Position numbers and translations under genes: made by a program. Shown one piece after another: positions 1 to 6,976 of a stretch of DNA of 10,198 nt. Source of the stretch: Alphaproteobacteria bacterium UBA6544 (GTDB lineage: Bacteria; Pseudomonadota; Alphaproteobacteria; UBA8366); the NCBI GenBank assembly GCA_002434595.1, contig DJKK01000185.1, forward strand, positions 1 through 10,198. Reading direction: 5' to 3'. The notes beneath the pieces are model-generated. The model made no database searches, was not told where the DNA came from, and saw nothing but the letters and a program-made list of their open reading frames with translations. Every line of letters starts with the position of its first letter. Within the stretch, counting starts at the first letter, position 1.

Positions 1-708
1 TTCGACATCGATCCAGACGAAGCTCAAGAACGTCTCCTCGAAGCGGAAGAAATCATGCTCAAGGCATGGACGACGGACAAATACGAGCATCAGGGCAAGT
101 ACTGGAACATCAAGCTTCCGAAACTGCGCCCAACGCCCTATACGAAACCGCATCCAACGATCCTGCGTGCCTCTTCGAGCGAGCATTCAATGGTCGACCT
201 CGCAAAGCAGGGGCGCCCCTTTATGATGAACGTACAGTCCGACGAAGTAACCCAACACCGTATGGACCTGTATCGGACCACCTTGAAAGATACCGGTTAC
301 GACGATGCCACAATCGCCCAAAATGTTTCCGACAGCTGGGTCTGGCGAAACATCTTCGTTGCAGAGACGGACGCTGAAGCGGAGCGGATCGGCGTTCCGG
401 CCTTCACCCGTCAGCACGAGTTCCGCGCCGAAATGCGGAAACGCGTCTACAAAGAACAAGGCGTCCGTCTGCGAGAGGAAAAATCCGGGATTGCACGAAA
501 TGACCCGTCGCACGGATTGATCTACGGTTCACCCGCAACGGTGGCCGAACGTCTCTCCAAGATCGACAAGATCGGGGTCGGGGGTGTCATGATGACGTTC
601 CGCCTCGGCCCAATGGACGCCGACATAGCGAATAACAGCATCGAGCTCTTCATGAAACAAGTCGCAATAGAGTTCGAGGACCACGCCGCTTCTGCTGCCG
701 CCGAGTAG
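1..708 (+). CDS. LLM-class flavin-dependent oxidoreductase, C-terminal part (5' end outside window)
   Basis: The reading frame is open from base 1, so the gene starts upstream. The 235 visible residues are roughly the C-terminal two thirds of a luciferase-like monooxygenase TIM barrel. Family features visible are an early stretch resembling EGKYW-N (HQGKYWNI) followed by a proline-rich segment ending in KPHPTILRAS, and a late HGLIYGSPATVAERL block followed by GVGGVMMTFRLG. The late block matches the usual phosphate/cofactor-binding end of the barrel in F420- or FMN-using family members. Such proteins are two-component flavin monooxygenases or F420 oxidoreductases acting on small organic substrates in the cytoplasm. 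Substrate and cofactor cannot be told from this fragment. The stop codon lies 35 bp from the stop of the convergent GST gene, so it belongs to a different transcription unit whose other members lie to the left. Confidence 0.9.
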   Translation, partial: FDIDPDEAQERLLEAEEIMLKAWTTDKYEHQGKYWNIKLPKLRPTPYTKPHPTILRASSSEHSMVDLAKQGRPFMMNVQSDEVTQHRMDLYRTTLKDTGYDDATIAQNVSDSWVWRNIFVAETDAEAERIGVPAFTRQHEFRAEMRKRVYKEQGVRLREEKSGIARNDPSHGLIYGSPATVAERLSKIDKIGVGGVMMTFRLGPMDADIANNSIELFMKQVAIEFEDHAASAAAE

Positions 709-743
709 GGATCTGCTTTAACTCAACGCAATTGAGACTCTAT

Positions 744-1412
744 TCACTGGAGGTGATTCTCGCGCGGCGCAATATGGCGTTTGAACCCTGGGCGTTGCCC
801 GATCCGTGACTGCCATTCCGAAAGGTTACGCATCTTGGGGCCAGGGAGGTCAAACAACGTCCAACGATAGGCGGCACACGCGAGTGCAATATCTCCAATC
901 GTAAATGTGTCACCAGCGATATAGGCGCGATCGGAAAGATGCCGGTCGAGGAGTTCAAGCCTTGGTATGATCCCGAGACGCGCCTGCTCGATGGCATCGG
1001 GATCGCGTTCGGCCTCCTGCATTCGGACAAGATGCATCACCAATATATGCAGATACGGTTCCATCTGGGTGTTTGTCCAGTCCATCCATTGGCTCGCGTG
1101 GCCCAGTTTTTTCGCCTCATTGCCGAACAATTCAGGCGCGTAGGTTTGCGTGAGATAGCGACAGATCGTGTTTGATTCCCAGAGGATATAGCCACCATCG
1201 TCAATTGTGGGGATCGTACCGTTCGGGTTCATCGCCCGGTATTCCGGCGTATCAACAATGCCGAACGCCTCACCACCGCCGGAGACGTGCCCGCTTGCAC
1301 CCATGGTGCCACTGGCGAGAATCAGCTCGAACTCGGCTCCCGCCTCAGCGCAACACCAAAGAACGCGTTGCGTGTGCGTCGAATTAGGGCGTCCCCAGAT
1401 TTTGAGCGTCAC
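744..1412 (-). CDS. Glutathione S-transferase family protein
   Basis: This is a soluble GST of 222 residues. I chose the GTG start at 1412 because the frame remains open upstream but overlaps the hydrolase gene, the fold begins at once (MTLKIWGRPNS), and an AAGGGA ribosome site sits at 1422-1427. The thioredoxin-like domain occupies about residues 1-90. It contains an N10-S11 candidate for glutathione activation, a cis-proline in the GTIPTI segment (P68), and the glutathione-contacting pair E79-S80 in LWESN. The helical C-domain occupies about residues 100-220 and includes the FTIGDIAL N-capping motif. A glycine-rich stretch at about residues 34-47 (ASGTMGASGH) makes the first domain longer than in common bacterial GSTs, which may be a subfamily trait. 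It lies 4 bp after the FAH-family stop, so the two are co-transcribed. It lacks the SSxSxRVR-type start of zeta GSTs, so an isomerase role is not supported. Confidence 0.9.
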   Translation of the reverse strand: MTLKIWGRPNSTHTQRVLWCCAEAGAEFELILASGTMGASGHVSGGGEAFGIVDTPEYRAMNPNGTIPTIDDGGYILWESNTICRYLTQTYAPELFGNEAKKLGHASQWMDWTNTQMEPYLHILVMHLVRMQEAERDPDAIEQARLGIIPRLELLDRHLSDRAYIAGDTFTIGDIALACAAYRWTLFDLPGPKMRNLSEWQSRIGQRPGFKRHIAPRENHLQ

Positions 1413-1416
1413 CGAT

Positions 1417-2202
1417 CTAGTTCCCTTCTCGCACGACCGGATTTGTGAGGGTACCGATCCCTGTGATATCGATTTCGATGACATCGCCGTGCCTGACTTG
1501 GGGGGAACTCCCCTCCGTACCCATCCAGACTACGTCGCCAGGCTGCAGTTCGATATATTTCGACATCCGCGCCAAGAAGGTCTGCACACTGAAAAGCATC
1601 TTCGCAGTCGTGAAACGGATGGTCTCTTCACCATTGACCCGTACGATAGTCTCCATGTCTTCAAGTTTGGCATCCGTCTCGATCCAGGGACCCATTGGCT
1701 TAAACGTGTCCGTATTCTTGGCGCGCCACAGCGTGCGGTCCTGGCCTTGCCACGTCCGCTCACTCATGTCATTGCCAATGGTGTAACCAAGAACACAGTC
1801 GAGCGCGTTTGCTTCTGTCAGGTTTTTGGCTTTCTTGCCGATTACGACGACCAGCTCAGCCTCGTATTCGACACGCTCCGTCGCATCTACCGGGATAACA
1901 ATATTCTCACTATGCGCGATAAGCGCGTTGTTCGCACGGTAACCGACATCGGCTTCGGACGGGATATTCGGTTCTCGCCCGTTTTTAGCAGCGACTTCCA
2001 TAATATGGTCGATATAATTAAGCCCAGCCGCGTAGAAGACCTTTGGCACCACCGGGACCAGGAGCTTTATGCCGCCAAAGGCGCGCGGTTCACCGTGTTC
2101 CTCGAACCCCTCGAAAGGATCTCCTCGGACTGGCTGGACCATATCTCCCTCGACAATCCCGTAAACCGCCTCACCCATGTCTTCAAACCTGATCCAGCGC
2201 AT
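1417..2202 (-). CDS. Fumarylacetoacetate hydrolase (FAH) family protein
   Basis: This 261-residue protein has the length of small FAH/2-hydroxyhepta-diene-dioate isomerase or fumarylpyruvate hydrolase members. The C-terminal FAH fold carries the family's metal site: E114 and E116 in the YEAELVVVIG block and D145 in GYTIGNDMSER. The lid segment with the likely His-Glu catalytic pair is H66/E69 in NYIDHIME. KNTDTFKPMGPWI (about 163-174) is the typical substrate-loop sequence, and PGDVVWMGTEG (221-231) is the usual late turn. Members cleave or isomerise C-C bonds of acylpyruvates or 2-keto-acids using Mg2+ or Mn2+ in the cytoplasm. The ATG at 2202 has a good AGAGGT ribosome site at 2208-2213, 5 nt away. 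Its start overlaps the end of the MAPEG gene by 20 bp, and the GST follows 4 bp after its stop. Aromatic ring-cleavage product hydrolysis is plausible but the substrate is unknown. Confidence 0.93.
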   Translation of the reverse strand: MRWIRFEDMGEAVYGIVEGDMVQPVRGDPFEGFEEHGEPRAFGGIKLLVPVVPKVFYAAGLNYIDHIMEVAAKNGREPNIPSEADVGYRANNALIAHSENIVIPVDATERVEYEAELVVVIGKKAKNLTEANALDCVLGYTIGNDMSERTWQGQDRTLWRAKNTDTFKPMGPWIETDAKLEDMETIVRVNGEETIRFTTAKMLFSVQTFLARMSKYIELQPGDVVWMGTEGSSPQVRHGDVIEIDITGIGTLTNPVVREGN

Positions 2203-2578
2203 CCCGTACCTCTATTGCCGTCCATCTCCTAAAAATCTGGAGCAGAATGATGACGAGGCCAGCCAGGCTCACAAACCAAAAGACCGAGCGCAGCCCGGGA
2301 ATTCCGCCCATATGCCCAACGGCCATGGCAACACGTGCCCAAAAGAAGCTCTGCGCACCGAGCACAGTTGTCAGATTAGCAGAGCCCAAAGTGTGCACAA
2401 CAAGAACGACAGCGGCAAAAACAGGAAGGTTTTCGTCCATGTTCAAATGCAAGCATTTGGAGCGTTCAACCCAATCCGGCAAATCCTCGCGGAATGGCTG
2501 CGGGTAACTTACCGCGCGGATAGGGCCGAATAACTCCCCGCGGCATTCTCGACACGAATGCGGTTCTAATTCCATCAA
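2183..2578 (-). CDS. MAPEG-type membrane protein with aberrant, truncated N-terminus (possible pseudogene)
   Basis: From about residue 27 the 131-residue product reads like a MAPEG protein (membrane-associated eicosanoid/glutathione metabolism family). It has a DLPDWVERSKCLHLNMDENLPVFA block matching the usual loop with R-x-x-N-x-x-ENL, then three hydrophobic helices at about 51-69, 77-90 and 97-115, including GAQSFFWARVA and GIPGLRS. Family members normally have four helices, the first preceding this loop. Here the first 26 residues are polar and cysteine-bearing with no hydrophobic helix, and the ORF opens with TTG-ATG without a convincing ribosome site. I found no first helix in any minus-strand frame up to 2790. 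A different frame at about 2515-2560 gives NRIRVENAAG, which resembles the sequence that normally follows helix 1, so a frameshift plus an upstream deletion is likely. The intact 3' end overlaps the FAH gene start by 20 bp, consistent with a once-coupled operon. Confidence 0.6.
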   Translation of the reverse strand: MMELEPHSCRECRGELFGPIRAVSYPQPFREDLPDWVERSKCLHLNMDENLPVFAAVVLVVHTLGSANLTTVLGAQSFFWARVAMAVGHMGGIPGLRSVFWFVSLAGLVIILLQIFRRWTAIEVRDALDQV

Positions 2579-2692
2579 GTAGTGTTCGGCCCTATGATGG
2601 ACTCGGATCTCTCGCTAAACGTGCTCGACCGCTACTTCGCCTGTCATTCATTGAGCCTAATGTGTTTTAATTTCGGCCCAATATGAGGACTC
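2520..2692. repeat. Three copies of a TTCGGCCC-TATGA element, two direct and one inverted
   Basis: TTCGGCCCTAT occurs on the minus strand at 2520-2530. On the plus strand TTCGGCCCTATGATGGACTC lies at 2585-2604 and TTCGGCCCAATATGAGGACTC at 2672-2692. The two plus-strand copies are about 20 bp long and differ only by a 2-base insertion and a 1-base deletion. The first and second copies form an inverted pair with a spacer of about 54 bp. All three lie in or next to the region between the leftward MAPEG-FAH-GST set and the rightward hyuAB genes. They could be regulator binding sites or remnants of a small duplication or insertion; neither is proven. Confidence 0.5.
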
Positions 2693-2790
2693 CACCGAGA
2701 AAAACGATAAATCTGGGATGACATGGCTGTTATGACTTGCCAGCCCGGCTGTGCACATCATCGTCAGTGTATGAGTAAACAAGGCTACAA
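2579..2790. promoter_or_regulatory. Divergent intergenic region expected to hold promoters for hyuAB and possibly the MAPEG-FAH-GST set
   Basis: These 212 bp separate two divergently read gene sets and are visibly more AT-rich than the flanks around 2640-2715. No good -35/-10 pair with 16-18 bp spacing stands out on either strand. The best -10-like hexamer for hyuA is TATGAC at 2731-2736, preceded by TG one base further upstream, with no clear -35. An 8-bp perfect palindrome TGTGCACA sits at 2751-2758, but the same octamer also occurs inside the MAPEG gene at about 2393, so it is not distinctive. The repeated TTCGGCCC element described separately is the most likely operator material. Promoter placement here is inference. 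Confidence 0.4.
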
Positions 2791-2794
2791 ATGA
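2771..2794 (+). other. Seven-codon leader reading frame overlapping the hyuA start (ATGA)
   Basis: ATG at 2771 opens a frame encoding MSKQGYK whose TGA stop overlaps the hyuA ATG in the arrangement ATGA (2791-2794). It contains the AAGG (2781-2784) that probably serves as the hyuA ribosome site. There is no Shine-Dalgarno sequence before 2771, so it would be translated well only from a transcript starting very close by. A translated leader could couple to hyuA by re-initiation, but chance occurrence is quite possible for so short a frame. Confidence 0.2.
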
Positions 2795-4863
2795 AGCGCC
2801 TCGCCTTCGATATCGGCGGTACGTTTACGGATTTCGTGTATGACGACGACGGCACGTTCCATACGCTGAAAGTACCGACAACACCCGAAGACCCTGCGAT
2901 CGGGGTAATCGAAGGGATGCGTCATCTCGGCGAATCAGGCAACTTTAATGCCAAAGGTCTCGACGTGGTGTTGCATGCGACCACTGTCGCAACCAACGCC
3001 ATCATTGAACGAAAGGGAGGCCGGACCGCCCTCATAACCACTGATGGGTTTCGCGATGTCCTGATAATTGGGCGCCAGAAAAGGTACGAAACCTACGACC
3101 TATATATTAAACCACCGAAGCCCTTAGTTCAGCGTCGCGATATCTTCGAAGTCGTGGAGCGTGTCGCCTTCGACGGAGAGACGGTAATCGCGCTCGACAT
3201 GGCTTCGCTTGACACTGTCATCGATCGAATTGCGGAAGCAAACTACGACGCCGTCGCAGTTGCACTCCTACACGCCTACGCGGCGCCCGACCACGAACGG
3301 CAAATACGCGACCGTTTATACCAAAGGCTGCCGGATATAGATGTGTCCATTTCCTCCGAGGTGTCCCCCAAATTTCGCGAGTACGAACGCACCAATACCA
3401 CGGTCGCCAACAGCTACGTTAAGCCCATTGTCTCGCGCTACGTTACGCATCTTGAGGAAGCGTTGTCGGGCAAAGGCTTCCGTAACGAATTCTTTATCAT
3501 GCAATCCAGCGGCGGGTTGGTATCACCTGAATTTGCGCGAAATTTCCCAATCCGGATCGTCGAGTCCGGTCCCGCCGCCGGAGTCTTGATGGCCCGAGAC
3601 GCCGCGGCCGAGGAGGGTTTCGATCACGTGATCGCGTTCGACATGGGTGGCACAACAGCGAAACTCGGTGCTGTCGATGAGGGCGTACCTTCGATTTCCC
3701 CCACATTCGAAATCGACCCGGTCCGATACAAGCGCGGCAGCGGCCTGCCAATCAATACACCTGCCGTCGAACTACTCGAAATTGGTGCAGGCGGAGGCAG
3801 TATTGCCCGCGCCGAACTTGGCACGATTGCAGTCGGCCCTGAAAGCGCCGGCGCTAAACCGGGACCGGTCTGCTACGGGTTGGGCGGCGACGTACCAACC
3901 GTCACGGATGCCAATCTGGTCCTTGGTTACTTAGATCCCGAATATTTCAACGACGGTGCTTTCACCCTTGATATCGCCGCTGCCCGCAACGCAATTCAGA
4001 GCAAGATCGCGAAACCGCTTGATCTGTCGACGGAGGCCGCTGCTTGGGGAATTCATCTGATCGCGACAAATAATATGGAGCATGCAATTCGGATCGTTTC
4101 CGTCGAGCGCGGGCGAGATCCACGACGCTATGCAATGGTTGCCTTCGGTGGCGCAGGACCTTTGCATGCCGCGAGATTGGCGCGAAAGATCGGCGTCCCA
4201 CAAGTTATCATTCCAAAGAACGCGGGCGTCGGGTCCGCCGTCGGCCTACTCGGCGCCGACGCTCGCCTCGATGCTTCCGCAACGCGCCTCCTGAGACTGA
4301 ATGAGACAACGGGCGACACGCTGCGTCAGCTCTACGAGGAGCTTGAGGAAAGAGTGCGGCAGGACCTCGACCGCATGGCACTACCGGGTGAACCGATCTG
4401 GTCACGTTTCGCCTACATGCGCTTCTCCGGTCAGGGTTTTGAGATCCACGTACCGCTTCCGACAGGCTCAATCGACGATGCCTATCCGCAATCAGCAGAA
4501 GACGCATTTCGACGTGCCTATGCCACCCGACATCAGTTCAGCGACATGCAAGCCTCGGTCGAAGCGGTCGATTGGTATCTCGTCGCAACAATAGAAACGG
4601 CGAAAAGTACGCCCGGAGCAATTGCCAAATCTTCGGACGTCGGGTCATCATTGCGAACCCGCTCCGCCTTCTTCCCGGATGCGGGAGGTTGGCTCGAAAC
4701 TCGAATCTTGAATCGGGGAGATCTCGTACCGGGTAATCCGCTTGAAGGACCTGCAATAGTCGCTGACCCCGATTCGACCACGGTCATCCCGCCGGGAGAC
4801 CGTGTCGAGGCAATGAAAAACGGGCATCTCGTCATTCGCATCGGTACAGAGGATCAATTATGA
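2791..4863 (+). CDS. hyuA: Hydantoinase/oxoprolinase family protein, HyuA subunit
   Basis: This 690-residue protein has the normal length for HyuA, the ATP-binding subunit of ATP-dependent N-methylhydantoinase, 5-oxoprolinase and acetone/acetophenone carboxylase-type enzymes. It has the actin/ASKHA phosphate-binding signatures: DIGGTFTD at residues 7-14 and a second loop DMGGTTAK at 284-291. Other family blocks are HATTVATNAIIERKG near residue 70, ESGPAAGV (258-265), EIGAGGGSIA (330-339) and VAFGGAGPLHA (450-460). The HyuA N-terminal domain spans about 2-180 and the main domain about 200-490, followed by the C-terminal region. The enzyme phosphorylates its substrate (a ring amide or carbonyl) and acts together with HyuB in the cytoplasm. 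The start at 2791 puts DIGGTFTD at its usual distance and has AAGG six bases upstream. The stop overlaps the hyuB ATG by four bases. Substrate is not predictable: 5-oxoproline, hydantoin-like rings and ketones are all possible. Confidence 0.95.
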   Translation: MKRLAFDIGGTFTDFVYDDDGTFHTLKVPTTPEDPAIGVIEGMRHLGESGNFNAKGLDVVLHATTVATNAIIERKGGRTALITTDGFRDVLIIGRQKRYETYDLYIKPPKPLVQRRDIFEVVERVAFDGETVIALDMASLDTVIDRIAEANYDAVAVALLHAYAAPDHERQIRDRLYQRLPDIDVSISSEVSPKFREYERTNTTVANSYVKPIVSRYVTHLEEALSGKGFRNEFFIMQSSGGLVSPEFARNFPIRIVESGPAAGVLMARDAAAEEGFDHVIAFDMGGTTAKLGAVDEGVPSISPTFEIDPVRYKRGSGLPINTPAVELLEIGAGGGSIARAELGTIAVGPESAGAKPGPVCYGLGGDVPTVTDANLVLGYLDPEYFNDGAFTLDIAAARNAIQSKIAKPLDLSTEAAAWGIHLIATNNMEHAIRIVSVERGRDPRRYAMVAFGGAGPLHAARLARKIGVPQVIIPKNAGVGSAVGLLGADARLDASATRLLRLNETTGDTLRQLYEELEERVRQDLDRMALPGEPIWSRFAYMRFSGQGFEIHVPLPTGSIDDAYPQSAEDAFRRAYATRHQFSDMQASVEAVDWYLVATIETAKSTPGAIAKSSDVGSSLRTRSAFFPDAGGWLETRILNRGDLVPGNPLEGPAIVADPDSTTVIPPGDRVEAMKNGHLVIRIGTEDQL

Positions 4864-6557
4864 GCGAAAGAGAAATGGATGCGCTCACACTGACGGTAAT
4901 CTGGAACGGCATCATGTCGATTGCGGAGGAACTCGGGATCACCCTGCGCCATACCGCCTTCTCGGAAGGCGTGCGCGAAGGCGACGATTTTTCGACCGCC
5001 ATTTTCGACCGTAACGGCCGGATGATCGCACAGGGGAACTTCAGCCCAGGCCATCTCGGCTCCATGCCGTTTGTGGCACAGCACGTACGGGACTATTTTC
5101 CGGAAGAAAACCTGTCACCCGGCGACGCTATTGCGCTTAACGACTCGTTTATGGGTTCGGGACACTTTCCCGACGTCTTTCAAGTCATGCCCGTATTCCT
5201 CGACGGATCAATTATCGGTTATGTCGCAACATCCGCACATCAGGTCGACATGGGCGGAGCAGCACCAGGTTCGCAAAAAGTCCACGGCGTTACAGAATCA
5301 TATCAAGAAGGATTACGCATTCTTCCGGTCAAGATGGTCCGCTCCGGGGAATTCGACGAGGACATTCTTCGCATAATCCTTGGCAACGTGCGGATGCCGG
5401 ACAAAGTGCGGGGCGACCTCGCCGCCCAGCACGGAGCCAATCTGACCGCCGCGGAACGCCTTTGCGAACTGCACCGAGATCATGGCACCGAACTCGTTGA
5501 GCGCGCGCACGACATCATACTTGATCGAACAGAGGCACATATGCGCGACGCCCTCGCAAAGGTGCCGAACGGCACCTATAGCTTCGAAGATTTTATGGAC
5601 GACTACGGCACCGACACCGATCCTATTAAGGTCGCGGTCGATATCACTTTTGAGGACGGTTCGGTTACACTCGACTTTTCCCGCAGCAGTGATCATGTCC
5701 CGGCAGCGATCAACTCGTACATCAACTATACCCGCGCGTACGCCGTGTTTGGGATCAAGGTATTTTGCGATGCAAACTTCCCGCAGAATGCCGGAGGGAT
5801 GCGCCCGATTACCGTAACCGCGCGCGAAGGCAGTTTCTTCAATCCCGCATTCCCAGCGCCGAGCGGCGGCCGGGCCATCCTGCAAATCCGCATCTTCGAT
5901 GCGATTAACGGTGCGATGGCGAAAGCCATGCCGGAACGGGCCATGGGCGCCTTTTCGCACTGGAGCAATCCGAATATCGGTGGGATCGACGATCGTACCG
6001 GACGCCCGTTCATTGCCTATGACGTGATCCTGGCCGGATATGGCGGGCGGGCGGATAGCGATGGCGCAGAGGCAATGAGCCCCGTCATGAACTGCTCGAA
6101 CATTCCAGTGGAGGTGCATGAAACCAACAACCCGATCCGGGTTCAACGAATGGAGTTCATCCCGGATACGGGCGGTGCTGGAAAACACCGCGGCGGATGC
6201 GGTGTGAGGAAGGATATCGAACTTCTAAACAGCCGAGCGACACTCAGCCTGCTTGGCGACCGACATAAATATCAACCCTATGGGCTTTTCGGCGGCGAAC
6301 CTGGCGCGTTGGGCACAACAATCTTGAACCCGCACCGAAATGCGGAGCCGCTTGGTTCGAAGGAAATCCGAGAGATTCAGAAAGGCGACGTTGTCAGCAT
6401 CCGTCTCTCCGGTGCGGGAGGTTACGGCAATGCTGAAGAACGCGACCCCCTTGCGATCCAAAACGATCTGATGGACGGCTACATCAGCGCAGCGGACGAG
6501 TTCGACCACGTTTCCGACGTCATGGTCGCCCAATCCGCTAAAATTAAACTTCCCTAA
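4860..6557 (+). CDS. hyuB: Hydantoinase B/oxoprolinase family protein, HyuB subunit
   Basis: This 565-residue protein is the HyuB partner of the preceding gene and is of normal family length. It opens with MDALTLTVIWNGIMSIAEEL, the characteristic HyuB start, followed by the SEGVREGDDFSTAIFD block. Conserved blocks follow: FSPGHLGSMP (61-70), LNDSFMGSGHFPDV (93-106), and AHQVDMGG (126-133). The two HxxD motifs in these blocks (H102/D105 and H127/D130) are likely metal ligands. Later blocks are the FPAPSGGRAILQIRIFDA region and the C-terminal GGAGKHRGGCGVRKD and LSGAGGYGNAEERDP segments. HyuB carries the hydrolytic or carboxylation half of the reaction on the substrate activated by HyuA. The ATG at 4860 overlaps the hyuA stop as ATGA and has AGAGGA at 4848-4853, so the two are translationally coupled. 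No regulator or transporter gene for this pair lies in the window. Confidence 0.95.
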   Translation: MSEREMDALTLTVIWNGIMSIAEELGITLRHTAFSEGVREGDDFSTAIFDRNGRMIAQGNFSPGHLGSMPFVAQHVRDYFPEENLSPGDAIALNDSFMGSGHFPDVFQVMPVFLDGSIIGYVATSAHQVDMGGAAPGSQKVHGVTESYQEGLRILPVKMVRSGEFDEDILRIILGNVRMPDKVRGDLAAQHGANLTAAERLCELHRDHGTELVERAHDIILDRTEAHMRDALAKVPNGTYSFEDFMDDYGTDTDPIKVAVDITFEDGSVTLDFSRSSDHVPAAINSYINYTRAYAVFGIKVFCDANFPQNAGGMRPITVTAREGSFFNPAFPAPSGGRAILQIRIFDAINGAMAKAMPERAMGAFSHWSNPNIGGIDDRTGRPFIAYDVILAGYGGRADSDGAEAMSPVMNCSNIPVEVHETNNPIRVQRMEFIPDTGGAGKHRGGCGVRKDIELLNSRATLSLLGDRHKYQPYGLFGGEPGALGTTILNPHRNAEPLGSKEIREIQKGDVVSIRLSGAGGYGNAEERDPLAIQNDLMDGYISAADEFDHVSDVMVAQSAKIKLP

Positions 6558-6581
6558 TATATCAGAGCGCGGCAACTCATT

Positions 6582-6613
6582 ACGTCAGTCAATAGAATAG
6601 AATACATTGACGT
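6582..6613 (+). terminator. Weak hairpin downstream of hyuB, possible terminator
   Basis: GTCAAT at 6588-6593 and ATTGAC at 6606-6611 form a 6-bp perfect stem with a 12-base loop. Allowing a two-base bulge, ACGTCA...CAAT pairs with ATTGACGT for 8 bp. It lies about 25 bp after the hyuB stop, where a terminator would be expected. The stem is AT-rich and no run of T follows, so intrinsic termination is doubtful. Confidence 0.2.
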
Positions 6614-6660
6614 TTGAACGCGTGGCGGAACACGTCCCACAACCACCATCGCCAGATTGA

Positions 6661-6976
6661 CTAAACACCGGCGAAGACCGTTTGGAGAGCTTCGCGCGAA
6701 TTACGGACGGTTTTTTCTTGGAAACTGATCCGGCTCATCAATGCGTTTGTCCGTCCGGCAGCTTCGAAATAACAACCGGCGTTAAACCCGAATAGCGCCA
6801 AGGCTATGCCGAAAAACTCGCCCTGGCCGGCATCCGCTGCACGCCGCGTTGGCGCCACGGGATTGGGATTGTGGATATCCAAGACAACCGTCGAGCACCA
6901 CGAGGGGCAGATTGTCTTCGAAACGGAAACAGGTAAGGGCACAACATTCTTTGTCGTCCTGCCCGTGCAACACTAG
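6661..6976 (+). pseudogene. Relic of a PAS-domain sensor histidine kinase
   Basis: No intact gene covers this stretch, but two plus-strand segments are recognisable. In frame with 6661-6795, flanked by stops, DRLESFARITDGFFLETDP followed about 16 residues later by FEITTGVKPE matches the start of a PAS sensor domain (typically RLxxFAxIxSDWFWExD ... FEEITGVxPE) with nearly identical spacing. In a second frame, 6773-6976, GATGLGLWISKTTVEHHEG and then GQIVFETETGKGTTFFVVLPV match the ATP-binding G2 box and the final strand of a histidine kinase ATPase domain, ending at TAG. The rest of the PAS domain, the phospho-accepting His box and the N, G1 and F boxes are absent, and the two parts are in different frames. 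This is therefore the two ends of a kinase joined by a large internal deletion and frameshift. It is certainly non-functional as a kinase. Its TAG overlaps the stop of the convergent methyltransferase in the palindrome CTAG. Confidence 0.75.

Noticed and set aside
722..736. CTCAA-cgcaa-TTGAG hairpin between the convergent LLM and GST genes
   Set aside because: The stem is only five AT-rich pairs and no T-run follows on either strand, so it is too weak to call a terminator.
1207..2232. A 341-codon open frame on the plus strand
   Set aside because: It runs antisense through the well-supported GST and FAH genes, has no recognisable motif, and its length is explained by codon bias of the genes opposite.
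2594..2686. A 30-codon plus-strand frame starting in one copy of the repeated element and ending in the next
   Set aside because: There is no ribosome site, no similarity I recognise, and its start and stop are explained by the ATG and TGA within the repeat copies.
2751..2758. TGTGCACA palindrome upstream of hyuA
   Set aside because: An 8-bp palindrome is common by chance and the same octamer appears inside the MAPEG gene.
5313..6188. A 291-codon open frame on the minus strand
   Set aside because: It lies wholly antisense to hyuB, which has strong family motifs throughout; no domain is visible in it.
6661..6942. A 93-codon minus-strand open frame in the gap after hyuB
   Set aside because: The opposite strand carries recognisable PAS and kinase sequence, so this frame is a shadow of the relic.
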